Origin: Xanthomonas sacchari
GTDB taxonomy: Bacteria > Pseudomonadota > Gammaproteobacteria > Xanthomonadales > Xanthomonadaceae
DNA length: 64,000 nt
Direction: 5' to 3'
NCBI RefSeq assembly: GCF_024266585.1
Contig: NZ_CP100647.1
Location: 308,501-372,500, forward strand
Part shown: piece by piece, positions 17,766 through 27,530 of the stretch
Layout of the letters: the number at the start of each line of letters is the position of its first letter
Position numbering within the stretch: position 1 is the first letter of the stretch
Program-made: the position numbers and the translations under genes
Notes under the pieces: model-generated
Database searches by the model: none
Told to the model about the DNA's origin: nothing
What the model saw: the letters and a program-made list of their open reading frames with translations, nothing else

Positions 17766-18308
17766 ATGTCCGCGTCGCTGACCGCCATTCCGCTGACCCG
17801 CATCGACGGCCAGCCGGCCACCCTCGCCGAGTTCGACGGCAAGGTACTGCTGATCGTCAACGTGGCTTCCAAGTGCGGGCTCACCGCGCAGTACGCGGGC
17901 CTGGAAGCGCTGTACCGCGAGAAGCAGGCGGCGGGGTTGGAGGTGCTCGGTTTCCCGGCCAACGATTTCAAGGGCCAGGAGCCGGGCAGCGAGGCGGAGA
18001 TCCAGCAGTTCTGCCAGCTCACCTACGATGTCACCTTCCCGATGTTCGCCAAGATCGCGGTCACCGGCGAAGCGACCCATCCGCTGTATCGCGCGCTGAT
18101 CGCCGCGCAGCCGCAGACCGAGGGCGAGGGCCCGATGCGCGAGAAGCTGGCCGGCTACGGCATCGAGCCGAACCCGGCGCCGGGCGTGCTGTGGAACTTC
18201 GAGAAGTTCCTGATTGGCCGCGACGGTAAGGTGCATGCGCGTTTCGCCCCGGACGTCACCGCCGAGGATCCGCGCCTGCGTGCGGCGATCGACGCCGCGT
18301 TGGGGTAA
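17766..18308 (+). CDS. Glutathione peroxidase family thiol peroxidase
   Basis: Cytosolic peroxidase of 180 residues reducing hydrogen or lipid peroxides. The catalytic position is cysteine, not selenocysteine, in NVASKCGLTAQY. The other family markers, GFPANDFKGQEPG and the tryptophan block LWNFEKFLIGRDG, are intact. Non-selenium bacterial members usually draw electrons from thioredoxin. Single gene; the promoter probably lies in the 167 bases after rmuC. The region after its stop is gene-free for 1.4 kb. Confidence 0.93.
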   Translation: MSASLTAIPLTRIDGQPATLAEFDGKVLLIVNVASKCGLTAQYAGLEALYREKQAAGLEVLGFPANDFKGQEPGSEAEIQQFCQLTYDVTFPMFAKIAVTGEATHPLYRALIAAQPQTEGEGPMREKLAGYGIEPNPAPGVLWNFEKFLIGRDGKVHARFAPDVTAEDPRLRAAIDAALG

Positions 18309-18419
18309 CGGTTCGCGGCGTTCGATGCCGTGAGGCGGTGCTTGGACGAGTTGAAGGTGCTGTTGTGGGCGTCTAAGGCGGAACAGGTTGCCGGCGGGGT
18401 TGTAGTGTCCGGCGTCGCC

Positions 18420-18443
18420 TGTCGCGGCTGAAGCCGCTCCTGC
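18420..18443. repeat. Single REP-like motif
   Basis: One copy of GTCGCGGCTGAAGCCGCTCC without a nearby inverted partner, about 110 bases after the glutathione peroxidase stop. Confidence 0.65.
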
Positions 18444-18466
18444 GCAAGGTTTGCAGCACCATACCG

Positions 18467-18538
<72 letters not shown>

Positions 18539-18593
18539 TTGGCTGTTGCTGTGCTTCTGTGCTTTGGCTGTGGCTGTTGTTTCGGCTTTTGAC

Positions 18594-18835
18594 TTACCGG
18601 GTTCCCTTACGAAGCGGCGGCCAGCGCGGGGAAAAACCCCGAAGGGGCGGCGCACAAGGATGTGCGCCGTCCGCGGCAGGGGCAGGATGCCCCTTCCGCG
18701 GATCCCCGTGATGGACGCGGACCCGGAGCGCGCAGCGCGGAGGGCGCGAAGGCAGGGCGCGCTTTCTTTTGGTTACCTTTTCTTTGCGCGAGCAAAGAAA
18801 AGTAACTCGCCCGTCAGGGCGAAAGCCTTTGCTTT
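18594..18835 (-). repeat. Dispersed tailed element, copy B (inverted, internally deleted)
   Basis: Inverse-orientation copy of the element at 12135 and 19023. It shares both ends, including the GCAAAGAAAAGTAAC hairpin (18772-18806) and the CGGCGCACA...TGTGCGCCG block, but lacks roughly 100 bases of the middle. Its tail lies at 18467-18593. Confidence 0.82.
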
Positions 18836-18862
18836 TGACTGATGTATCAGACGGAGTGAGCT

Positions 18863-18926
18863 GTAGGAGCGGCTTCAGCCACGACCCACAGGTGGTAGTG
18901 CCTGTCGCGGCTGAAGCCGCTCTACA
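18863..18926. repeat. REP-like inverted pair
   Basis: GTAGGAGCGGCTTCAGCC and its inverse around a 20-base spacer, between tailed elements B and C. Confidence 0.78.
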
Positions 18927-18947
18927 ATCCAGCCGCCGCCGCCGCCG

Positions 18948-19022
18948 CAAGAGCAAGAGCAGTAGCAAGAGCAGTAGCAAGAGCAGTAGCAAGAGCAGTA
19001 GCAAGAGCAGTAGCAAGAGCAA
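18948..19022. repeat. 12-bp tandem repeat, AGCAAGAGCAGT type
   Basis: About six near-perfect dodecamers directly abutting the 5' end of tailed element copy C. Confidence 0.88.
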
Positions 19023-19516
<494 letters not shown>

Positions 19517-19632
19517 GAAGCCGGCTGCACAATGACGTCGGCCGCGACCCTCGATCACCCACTGCAAACCGAGCGGTCATTCCCGCACATCGCGCTGCGT
19601 CCACAGGCGATACCAGCAAAAGCTTCAGACAC

Positions 19633-19656
19633 AAAAAACCCGGCCGAGGCCGGGCT
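19633..19656 (-). terminator. Rho-independent terminator of the mla operon
   Basis: On the minus strand a perfect 7-bp GC stem (19639-19645 with 19648-19654) and two-base loop are followed by six T residues. It lies 27 bases after the mlaA stop. Confidence 0.9.
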
Positions 19657-19682
19657 TTTCGTAGGTGGATCGTGCGCTCGAC

Positions 19683-20735
19683 TCAGCGCCCGCCGCGCCA
19701 CTCCGGCACCGGCATCGCGTCCACCGGCACCGTCGGGTTGGTCTCTTCCTCGCGCAGATAGGCCGGCAGATCGTCGTCCTGGCGCTTGTGCCCGCGCATG
19801 TCGCTCTCGATCTGGTAGTTGCGCCGCTGCAACCAGGCATCGCGGGTCAGCTGATACTCGTCCGGCGCCTGGTCGCGCAGACTGTCCAGCGACAACAGCT
19901 GCGCACGCGTGTCGACCAACTGCAGGCCCTGCAGGCCGATGCGGACCTGGTCCTCCTCGATCTGCTGCAGCGGCGACAGCGGCGCGTCGCCGACCAGGCC
20001 GAACGTATCGCGTACCGTGCGCGGGCCGAACAGCGGCAGTTCCAGGTAGCGCGAGCGGCGCCAGCCCCACACGCCCAGCGTCTGGCCGAAGTCCTCGCTG
20101 CGCCGCGGCAGGTTGGCGTCGGTGGCCGGGTCGAAGATGCCGCCGATGCCCAGCGTGCTGTTGATCAGGAACCGGCTCAGGGTCTGCCCCGCCTGCAGCG
20201 GACGGCCCTGCAGCAACTGGTTGACCATGGTCAGCGGCGAACTGAGGTTGTCGAAGAAGTTGGTCACGCCCAGCCGCACCGGCCGCGGCACCACGTTGAC
20301 GTAGGCGCGTGCCAGCGGCCGCGCCACGGCGCGGTCGACCACGTTGTTGAAGGCATGCACCTTGCGGTTGAACTTCTCCCACGGATCGTAGCTCTGCGGC
20401 GCCTGCACGCCCTCCGGCAGGGTCGGATCGGCGACCGGGTTGTACGGGTCGCTGCCGTAGATCGCGGCGTAGTCCGCATCGGCGGAATCGGTCGGGTCCT
20501 GTGTAGTCGTCGTGGCCGGCGCAGTCGTAGCCGCCTGCGCGGTGTCGGCCGCCGTGTCCACCGGTGCCGGTGCGGGAGCCGGCGTGGCGGCGCCACTGCC
20601 AGCCTGGTCCTGGATGGACGTGGCCGGCGCGGTTTCCGCCACCGGCGGCGGAGGCGGCGTGCGCTTGGGGGCACCGGCGCAGGCGCCCAGGGCGGCGGCC
20701 AGGGTCAGGGAAGTGAGGATACGCAGCACGTTCAT
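19683..20735 (-). CDS. mlaA: MlaA (VacJ) outer-membrane lipoprotein
   Basis: Outer-membrane component of the Mla retrograde phospholipid pathway; it removes phospholipids from the outer leaflet and passes them to MlaC. The 350-residue precursor has a signal peptide with lipobox LGAC. An extended Pro/Ala/Thr-rich linker (about 20-105) is longer than in E. coli. The MlaA core begins at SYDPWEKFNRKVHAFN and includes GIGGIFDPATD and LPLFGPRTVRD. It is the last gene of the operon, three bases after mlaB, and ends at a strong terminator. In E. coli mlaA is at a separate locus; here all six are together. Confidence 0.95.
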   Translation of the reverse strand: MNVLRILTSLTLAAALGACAGAPKRTPPPPPVAETAPATSIQDQAGSGAATPAPAPAPVDTAADTAQAATTAPATTTTQDPTDSADADYAAIYGSDPYNPVADPTLPEGVQAPQSYDPWEKFNRKVHAFNNVVDRAVARPLARAYVNVVPRPVRLGVTNFFDNLSSPLTMVNQLLQGRPLQAGQTLSRFLINSTLGIGGIFDPATDANLPRRSEDFGQTLGVWGWRRSRYLELPLFGPRTVRDTFGLVGDAPLSPLQQIEEDQVRIGLQGLQLVDTRAQLLSLDSLRDQAPDEYQLTRDAWLQRRNYQIESDMRGHKRQDDDLPAYLREEETNPTVPVDAMPVPEWRGGR

Positions 20736-20738
20736 GTG

Positions 20739-21053
20739 TCAGCTCGCCGCAGGGGGAGAGTGGAAGTCCAGGGTCGAGGCCAGCCGGTAGGCGGCGCTCA
20801 AGTCGGTCAGGCCGGCCGGGGCGCCGTGGATGGCGACCTCGGCCTGGCCCTGGGCGCGCAGGCGCGCGGCGAGTTCGGCGAGCAGCGCCAGACCGGCGCT
20901 GTCCACCCGCGACACCGCCTGCAGGTCCAGCGCGCGCGCGCCCGGCAGCAGCCGCAGCGCCGCCGGCCACAGCGCGGTGGCCGCGGCACGGTCGAGCACG
21001 CCGCTCAGCGCGAGCGTGTCGCCATCGCGGCGCAGTTGCGCATCACTTGCCAC
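20739..21053 (-). CDS. mlaB: MlaB, STAS-domain subunit of the Mla ABC transporter
   Basis: Small cytoplasmic STAS protein of 104 residues that binds and stabilises MlaF. The STAS core is visible: a strand-rich N-terminus, DLQAVSRVDSAGLALLAELAARL with the conserved D-S-A-G segment, and the final helix. The start overlaps the 3' end of mlaC by 11 bases, as expected for a translationally coupled operon. Confidence 0.88.
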   Translation of the reverse strand: MASDAQLRRDGDTLALSGVLDRAAATALWPAALRLLPGARALDLQAVSRVDSAGLALLAELAARLRAQGQAEVAIHGAPAGLTDLSAAYRLASTLDFHSPPAAS

Positions 21054-21711
21054 TGTTGCCCGCCGGTGCCGCCTGCAGCGTGCCGTTGCGCAGCTCGGCC
21101 GCGACCTCGGCGATCGACTTGTTGCGCAGCGGGGTGTCGAACTGGTTGCGGAAGGTCTGCACGTAGGACACGCCCTCGACCATCACGTCGAAGATCTTCC
21201 AGCCCGCGCCGGTGTTGCGCAGCAGGTAGTCCACCGGCACCGGGTCGCCGCCGCTGCGCAGCAGCTCGGTGGAGACCTTGACGCCGCGGCCGCCCGGCAG
21301 CGGGGTTTCCGACTTCACCCGCACCTGCGGCTTGCCTTCGAAGGTCAGCAGCGAGGTGCCGTAGCGCTGCATCAGGTTGTCGGCCATCGCGTCGCCGAAC
21401 AGCTTGACGTCGGCGTCGGAGGCGCCGCGGCCGTGCACGCCCAGCACCAGGCGGGCGGCGTAGTCGCGGTCGAAGGATTTGTTCATCTCGCTGTCGATGA
21501 ACTGGCGCAGCGCGGTGGGGTTGCTCTTGAACTCGCTGCGGCGCTGTTCCAGCGTGGTCAGGATGCGGGTGCTGTTCTCGAGCACCACCTTGCTGGCCGA
21601 ACCGGCCTGGGTGGCGGCGGCGGCCGGCGCGGCGGCCTGGGCCAGGGCGGCGGAGGGCGCGGCCACGGCCAGCGCGGCGGCGAGAGCGGCGGAAAGCAAT
21701 TTGATCGTCAT
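21043..21711 (-). CDS. mlaC: MlaC, periplasmic phospholipid-binding protein
   Basis: Soluble periplasmic carrier shuttling phospholipid between MlaA and the MlaFEDB complex. The 222-residue precursor has a cleavable signal ending near ALAQA, then the MlaC fold: LTTLEQRRSEFKSNPTALRQFID, VLGVHGRG, and DYLLRNTGAGWKIFDVMVEGVSYVQ... split over two strands. The C-terminal tail is Ala/Gly-rich. Its ATG overlaps the mlaD stop by four bases (21708-21711). Confidence 0.93.
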   Translation of the reverse strand: MTIKLLSAALAAALAVAAPSAALAQAAAPAAAATQAGSASKVVLENSTRILTTLEQRRSEFKSNPTALRQFIDSEMNKSFDRDYAARLVLGVHGRGASDADVKLFGDAMADNLMQRYGTSLLTFEGKPQVRVKSETPLPGGRGVKVSTELLRSGGDPVPVDYLLRNTGAGWKIFDVMVEGVSYVQTFRNQFDTPLRNKSIAEVAAELRNGTLQAAPAGNSGK

Positions 21712-22247
21712 GGCTTGGGTTCCGTTGCGGGCGTGGTGGGGTCGGCCGAGGGTGCGGCAGCAGGCGTTGTGTTCTTGTCGCCGCTGGCGCTGCCGCCGCC
21801 GAACATGTACTTGCCGACCAGCTGGATCAGGTCCACCGCCGGCTGGGTGAAGGCGATTTCCTGGCCGGGCTTGAGCGTGTCGGGGTCGCCGCCAGGCTGC
21901 AGGCCGACATAGCTCTCGCCCAGCAGGCCGCTGGTCAGGATCGCCGCCGAGGTGTCGGCCGGCAGGTCCTTGTACTTGTCGTCGATGGACAGGGTGACCA
22001 CCGAATCGAACTTGGTCGGGTCCAGGTCGATCTTGGCGACCTGGCCGATGATGACGCCGCCGATCTTCACCGGCGCCTGCGCACGCAGCTGGCCGATCTG
22101 CGAGAAGCGCGCGATCAGGTCGTAGCGGTGGCCGCCGAAGCCCCACTGGCGGTTGGTGGAAGCCAGCGCCAGCACCAGCAGCGAGGCCAGGCCCAGCAGC
22201 AGGAAGGCGCCGACGGCGAACTCGAGACGGGGACCACGGAGAGCCAT
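21708..22247 (-). CDS. mlaD: MlaD, MCE-domain lipid channel subunit
   Basis: Anchored by one N-terminal helix (about 10-28), with a single MCE domain (about 38-120: RYDLIARFSQIGQLRAQAPV, VKIGGVIIGQV, GLLGESYVGLQPGG) forming the hexameric ring. The C-terminal 30 residues are Thr/Pro/Ala-rich. At 179 residues it has the usual single-MCE length. Confidence 0.94.
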   Translation of the reverse strand: MALRGPRLEFAVGAFLLLGLASLLVLALASTNRQWGFGGHRYDLIARFSQIGQLRAQAPVKIGGVIIGQVAKIDLDPTKFDSVVTLSIDDKYKDLPADTSAAILTSGLLGESYVGLQPGGDPDTLKPGQEIAFTQPAVDLIQLVGKYMFGGGSASGDKNTTPAAAPSADPTTPATEPKP

Positions 22248-22350
22248 AACGTGTCTACCTTGTTGATTCAGCGTGGCCGCGGCGCCAGTGCCGCGACCGG
22301 GATGTTGCCGCGGAGCCTGCCGTCGCCGGCCGGTCCCGCGTTGGCGCCGC

Positions 22351-23100
22351 TCAGCGGAACAGCAGCGCCGACATGACGAAATTGAACATCAGCACCAGCA
22401 GTGAGGCGTTGACCACGGCGCGGGTGGTGGCCACCGAGGTGCCCTCGATGGTCGGCTCGGCATGGAAGCCGACATAGGCCGCGACCAGCGCCGCGGTGCC
22501 GCCGAACACCGCCGACTTGAGCATCGCCACGCCGAAGTCGTCCCAGAAATCCACGCTGCTCGACAGCGCCGACCAGAACGTGCCGCGATCCAGGCCGAGC
22601 GCGCCGACCGCCTCGAAATAGCTGGCGCTGATCGCCAGCGAGCAGAAGATGCCGGTCAGCAGCGGCACGGTCAGCACCGCTGCCCAGAAGCGTGGCGCCA
22701 CCGCCTTGGCCACCGGGTCGATCGCCATCAGCTCCAGCGCCTTGATCTGGTCGGTGGCGCGCATCAGGCCGAGCTCGGCGGCGATGGAACTGCCGGCGCG
22801 GCCGATGAACAGCAACGCGGTCAGCACCGGCGCCAGCTCGCGGTACAGCGAAAGGCCGAGCAGGGTCGACAGCGCATCGGAGGCGCCGTAGGTCTGCAGC
22901 GTGCGGTAGCCCTGCAGGGTCAGCACCAGGCCGACGAAGGCGCCGCCCACCGCGATGATCGGCAGCGAGCGCGCGCCGACCTTGTAGATCTCGCGGATCA
23001 GCTCGGCCAGCAGGTCCCGGGTCGGCAGCGAGCCGCGCAGCACGGTGAGGAAGAACAGCCCGGCACGGCCCAGGGAACGGATCGGGGCAACGATGGCCAT
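22351..23100 (-). CDS. mlaE: MlaE, permease subunit of the Mla ABC transporter
   Basis: Inner-membrane permease of 249 residues. The MlaE signature GGAFVGLVLTLQGYRTLQTYG is followed by LAPVLTALLFIGRAGSSIAAELG and EALELMAIDP-type coupling sequence (here IKALELMAIDPVAKAVAP). Start and stop dovetail with mlaF by one base (23100). About 100 bases separate it from mlaD, the only sizeable gap in the operon. Confidence 0.94.
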   Translation of the reverse strand: MAIVAPIRSLGRAGLFFLTVLRGSLPTRDLLAELIREIYKVGARSLPIIAVGGAFVGLVLTLQGYRTLQTYGASDALSTLLGLSLYRELAPVLTALLFIGRAGSSIAAELGLMRATDQIKALELMAIDPVAKAVAPRFWAAVLTVPLLTGIFCSLAISASYFEAVGALGLDRGTFWSALSSSVDFWDDFGVAMLKSAVFGGTAALVAAYVGFHAEPTIEGTSVATTRAVVNASLLVLMFNFVMSALLFR

Positions 23101-23891
23101 CAGGCGGCGCTCCGCGCGCGCTGCGGCGCATCGAACGGGATCGGGCCGTCGGGACGGCCGTGCAGGAACTGCTGCAGCAGCGGATCGGTGCTGGCCTGCA
23201 GCGCCTGCGGGGTGCCGGCGAAGACCACGCCGCCGTTGGCGATGGCCACGGCCTGGTCGCAGATCGGCAGGGTCTCGTGGACATGGTGGCTGACGATGAT
23301 GCTGGTCAGGCCCAGGGTGTGGTTGAGCCGCTGGATCAGGCTCATGATCACGCCGGAGGCGATCGGGTCCAGGCCGGTCAGCGGTTCGTCGTAGATCATC
23401 AGCGGCGGGTCCAGGGCCAGCGCCCGCGCCAGCGCCACGCGCCGCGCCATGCCGCCGGACAGCTCGCGCGGCCACGCATCGGCGGCGGCCAGCAAGCCCA
23501 CCGCGTGCAGCTTCAGCGCCACCAGCCGCTGCAACACCGGCTCGGGCAGGCGGGTGTGGGCGCGCAACGGCAGCGCCACGTTCTCGGCCACGCTCAGGTC
23601 GGTGAGCAGGCCATTGCCCTGCAGCAGCACGCCGATGCTCTTGCGGGTCTCGCGCAGCGCGCGGCTGCCGCGCGGCAGCGGCTTGCCGAAGACGTCCAGC
23701 GTGCCCGCCACCGGCACCAGTTCGCCGGTCAGCGCCGCCAGCAGCGTGGACTTGCCGCTGCCGGACGGGCCGAGCACCGCGGTGATGCTGCCGCGCGGCA
23801 CACTCAGCGAGACGTCGCGCAGGATCGCCCGGCCGCCGCGATCGATGCGCACGCCCGACAACTGCACCAGATTGGGTTCGGAAGACGCCAT
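23100..23891 (-). CDS. mlaF: MlaF, ATPase subunit of the Mla ABC transporter
   Basis: Cytoplasmic ABC ATPase of 263 residues powering phospholipid movement. Walker A GPSGSGKST, signature LSGGMARRVALARALA, Walker B LMIYDEPLTGLD and the H-loop IVSHH are intact. The start at 23891 (MASSEPNLVQLSGVRI) is preferred to an upstream ATG that would add a non-homologous stretch. First gene of the six-gene operon; the promoter should lie in the 230 bases shared with the divergent recC gene. Confidence 0.94.
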   Translation of the reverse strand: MASSEPNLVQLSGVRIDRGGRAILRDVSLSVPRGSITAVLGPSGSGKSTLLAALTGELVPVAGTLDVFGKPLPRGSRALRETRKSIGVLLQGNGLLTDLSVAENVALPLRAHTRLPEPVLQRLVALKLHAVGLLAAADAWPRELSGGMARRVALARALALDPPLMIYDEPLTGLDPIASGVIMSLIQRLNHTLGLTSIIVSHHVHETLPICDQAVAIANGGVVFAGTPQALQASTDPLLQQFLHGRPDGPIPFDAPQRARSAA

Positions 23892-24122
23892 CGCGACCTT
23901 TAACGAAAATACAACATGCTTAGGATTGATGCGTTCGGCTGAACTTAACCGAACTGGCCCGTCCAGTATTGTGGCACTGCTCACGCCCGTGTGCGCACCT
24001 GTCACCCATGCCCGTCTACGCAACAGCGTGTCGCGTTTAGCGGCGCTCCCGCCTCATCGAACGAGGCGATCCAGGTGGGTGAGCCGGCGCAGGTGGGGCG
24101 CATCCGGCACAATGCCCGGCAC

Positions 24123-27100
24123 ATGCCTGCCCCGTCCGCGCCCGATTTCCGGCTGTATCCGTCCAACGCGCTGGATACCCTGGCCGCCTTGCTCGCCGAA
24201 GAACTGCGCCGGCCGCCGCCGGAGCAGCCCTTGCTGGCGCCGGAGGTGGTGCTGATCCCGCAGGTGGCGATGCGGCGCTGGCTGCAATCGACCCTGGCCG
24301 CGGTGCATGGGGTGGCGGCGAACCTGGAATTCCTCACCCCCGGCGAGTTCGTCGCGCGCGCGCTGGAGCGCAATCTCGGCGCGGCGGTCGACGACCTGGA
24401 CATGGCGACCATGCACTGGCGCCTGTACGCGGCGCTGCAGGGAGACCTGGGCAACGACGCGGCGCTGGCGCCGCTGGCCGGCTACCTGGCCGATGGCGAT
24501 GCGCTCAAGCCGTGGAGCCTGGCCGGCGAGCTGAGCAACGTGTTCGAGAAGTACCAGGCCTGGCGCCGCGACTGGCTGCTGCGCTGGGAAGGCGGCGCCG
24601 ACCCGGACGATCCGCAGGCGCGGCTGTGGCGGCGCATCGCCAGCGGCCGCGCCTACCGCGCGCGGCGCATCGGCCAGTACCTGGACCGCTACGCGCGCCC
24701 CGACGGGCCGTTGCCGCAGGGCCTGCCGCGGCGCCTGTTCGCCTTCGCCGTGCTCAACATTTCCCCGGACGTGCTGCGCGTGCTGGCCACGCAGGCGCGC
24801 GCCGGCACGCTGCACTTCTATCTGCCGACGCCGACGCAGGGCTATTGGGGCGATCTGCAGACGCTGTGGCAGCGCCGCCGCGATGGCGGGGCGGTGGACC
24901 TGTTCGCCGAGCAGGTGCAGGAGAACCCGCTGCTGCAGGCCTGGGGCGCGGCCGGGCGCGACTTCATGGCGTTGATTGGCGACTACGAAGTGGTGCATCC
25001 GCTGACCGAGATCGCGGTCTACGCCGATCCGCTGGAGTCGGGCCGGCGCGCGCTGGCCGACGGCGGCCTCGGCGACAGCCTGCTGCGGCGCATGCAGAGC
25101 GACCTGTTCCATCGCCGCGCACCGGCGCGGCCGACAGCGCTGGCCGCGGTGGACCGGCACGATCCCAGTCTGCAGGTGCACGCCTGCCACACCCGCCTGC
25201 GCGAACTGCAGGTGCTGCACGACCAGCTGCGCGCGCTGCTCGACGATCCGCGTTTCGAGCCGCCGCTGCAGCCGCGCGAGATCGCGGTGCTGTCGCCGGA
25301 CATCGACCCCTACGTGCCGTACCTGGACGCGGTGTTCGGCGGCCACGCCGGCGACGACGCCTTGCCCTATGCGCTGGCCGACGCCAGCCCGCTGGCCAGC
25401 GAACCGCTGGCCGACGTCTTCCTGGCGCTGCTCGGCCTGCCGATCGCGCGCTTCGGCCTGCACGAGATCCTGGACCTGATCGCCAGCGCGCCGATCGCCG
25501 AGGCCGCCGGCCTGGACGAGGCCGGGCTGGACCGCCTGCGCGGCTGGCTGCACGCCGCCGGCGCGCGCTGGGGCCTGGACGCGGCGCACCGGCAGCGCCA
25601 CCAGGCGCCGGCCGACGATGCCTATACCTGGCGCTTCGCCCTGGACCGGCTGCTGCTCGGCCACGCCAGCGGCGCCGAGGACGATATCGACGGCGTGGCG
25701 CCGTGGCCGCAACTGGAAGGCAGCGCGCTGGCCGCGCTGGACACGCTGCTGCGCCTGCTGCGCGTGCTCGACCGCCACCAGGCCGCGCTGGCCGAGCCGA
25801 TGCCGCCGGCGCAGTGGCGCGAAGTGCTGCTGGGCCTGCTCGAGGCGCTGCTGCCGCAGAGCCCGTCGGCGCCGCGCCAGCAGCGCGCGCTGGAGCGGCT
25901 GCGCGCGCTGATCGACCAGTTCGCGCGCGACGCCGCCCGCGCCGACTACGCCGCCGCGGTGCCGGCCGAGGTGGTGCGCGCGCACTTCGCTGCGGTGCTG
26001 GGCGAATCGGACACGCGCGCGCCGCTGCTCACCGGCGGCATCAGCTTCGGCCGCATGGTGCCGATGCGGCTGCTGCCGTTCCGGGTCATCTGCCTGCTGG
26101 GCATGAACGACGGCGATTTCCCGCGCCGCGATCCGGCCGCCGGGCTCAACCGCCTCACCGCCGAGCTGGGCACCACGCGCCGCCGCCACGGCGACCGCTC
26201 CACCCGCGAGGACGACCGCTTCCTGTTCCTGCAGCTGTTCGCCTCGGCGCAGGAGGTGTTCTACCTGAGCTACCTGGGCGCCGACGCGCGCGACGGCAGC
26301 GTGCGCGAACCCTCGCCGCTGGTCGGCGAACTGCTGGCCTGCGCTGCCCACTACCACGCCGACCCGGCCGCGGCCGCGGCGCTGGTGGTGCGGCATCCGC
26401 TGCAGCCGTTCGCCGCCGCCGCGTTCGGCGCCACCGGTGCCGAGGATGCCGATCCGCGCCGTTTCAGCTACCGCCGGCAATGGCGGCCGGCGGTGGACAG
26501 CCTGGTCGGCCAGCGCCAGCCGCTGGCGCCGTGGATCGACGCCTTGCCGGCCGCGGCCGACGACGCGCTGCCGGCGCAGCTGTCCATCGACGACCTGCGG
26601 CGGCTGCTGGCCGATCCGGCCGGGCAGTTCCTGCGCCAGCGCCTGGGCCTGCGCCTGCCCGATCCGGCGCAGGCCGACAGCGACCTGGAACCGCTGCTGG
26701 CGCCCAGCCGCGGGCTGGACCAGTACGGCCTGCAGCAACAGGTGTTCGAGGCGGTGCTGCGCGAGGACACCGAGGCCCTGTACGAACGCCTGCGTGCGCG
26801 CGCGCTGCTGCCGTCCGGGCCGCTGGGCCGGCGCCAGCTCGACGAACGCGTGCGCCAGTTGCGCCCGTATGCCGAGGCGTTCCGGCAGTGGCGTGGCAAC
26901 GAGGATCCGCCGCTGGCGCCGCGGCTGCAGGTGGACCTCGACGGCACCGCGCTGCACGGCCGCCTGCCGGGCTGGTACGCGCCCGGCGTGGCGCGCGTGC
27001 AGGTGGGCGCGTTGAGCGGGCGCAGCGCGATCCGCCACGGCCTGGAATGGCTGCTGCTGCGCGCCGCCGGCGAACGCGCGCCCTACGTGCGTTTCTTCGA

Positions 27101-27530
27101 CCATGACGACAGCCTCGGTCCGCATCCGATGGACCGCGAACCGTTGCCCGCCGCCCAGGCGCAGCATGCGCTGGGCGAGTTGCTGCAGCTGTATCGGCAT
27201 GGCCGGCAGGCGCCGCTGGCGTTCGCGCCGTACAGCAGCTGGAAGTACTACCAGGCCGCGCGCACCGGCGATCTCGACAAGGCGATCAAGGACGCCGCCG
27301 CGCAATGGCAGGCCGGTTTCGGCTGGAGCGAGGCGGACAGTCCGGAACTGCGCCTGGTCGGCCGCGGCCGCGACCCGTTCGCCGATGCGCAGCGCTTCGC
27401 CGCGTTCGCCGCCACCAGCCAGCGCGTGTTCGGCCTGCTGGAACAGGGCGACGCCGGCCCCGCGCTCGATCCCGAACGGCTGGCCGAAAGCTGGCAGCGC
27501 TGGCGCGGTACCCAGGAGGACGCCGAATGA
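24123..27530 (+). CDS. recC: RecC, exodeoxyribonuclease V gamma subunit
   Basis: Chi-recognising subunit of RecBCD, repairing double-strand breaks and degrading foreign linear DNA. The 1135-residue length is normal. Family markers are the N-terminal FRLYPSNALDTLAALLAEEL, PQVAMRRWLQ, the central GRMVPMRLLPFRVICLLGMNDGDFPR... region (split here: LLPFRVICLLGMNDGDFPR) and the inactive nuclease-like C-terminus. The frame is open further upstream but MPAPSAPDFRLYP matches the usual start. Its stop overlaps the recB start (ATGA at 27527-27530). Confidence 0.94.
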   Translation: MPAPSAPDFRLYPSNALDTLAALLAEELRRPPPEQPLLAPEVVLIPQVAMRRWLQSTLAAVHGVAANLEFLTPGEFVARALERNLGAAVDDLDMATMHWRLYAALQGDLGNDAALAPLAGYLADGDALKPWSLAGELSNVFEKYQAWRRDWLLRWEGGADPDDPQARLWRRIASGRAYRARRIGQYLDRYARPDGPLPQGLPRRLFAFAVLNISPDVLRVLATQARAGTLHFYLPTPTQGYWGDLQTLWQRRRDGGAVDLFAEQVQENPLLQAWGAAGRDFMALIGDYEVVHPLTEIAVYADPLESGRRALADGGLGDSLLRRMQSDLFHRRAPARPTALAAVDRHDPSLQVHACHTRLRELQVLHDQLRALLDDPRFEPPLQPREIAVLSPDIDPYVPYLDAVFGGHAGDDALPYALADASPLASEPLADVFLALLGLPIARFGLHEILDLIASAPIAEAAGLDEAGLDRLRGWLHAAGARWGLDAAHRQRHQAPADDAYTWRFALDRLLLGHASGAEDDIDGVAPWPQLEGSALAALDTLLRLLRVLDRHQAALAEPMPPAQWREVLLGLLEALLPQSPSAPRQQRALERLRALIDQFARDAARADYAAAVPAEVVRAHFAAVLGESDTRAPLLTGGISFGRMVPMRLLPFRVICLLGMNDGDFPRRDPAAGLNRLTAELGTTRRRHGDRSTREDDRFLFLQLFASAQEVFYLSYLGADARDGSVREPSPLVGELLACAAHYHADPAAAAALVVRHPLQPFAAAAFGATGAEDADPRRFSYRRQWRPAVDSLVGQRQPLAPWIDALPAAADDALPAQLSIDDLRRLLADPAGQFLRQRLGLRLPDPAQADSDLEPLLAPSRGLDQYGLQQQVFEAVLREDTEALYERLRARALLPSGPLGRRQLDERVRQLRPYAEAFRQWRGNEDPPLAPRLQVDLDGTALHGRLPGWYAPGVARVQVGALSGRSAIRHGLEWLLLRAAGERAPYVRFFDHDDSLGPHPMDREPLPAAQAQHALGELLQLYRHGRQAPLAFAPYSSWKYYQAARTGDLDKAIKDAAAQWQAGFGWSEADSPELRLVGRGRDPFADAQRFAAFAATSQRVFGLLEQGDAGPALDPERLAESWQRWRGTQEDAE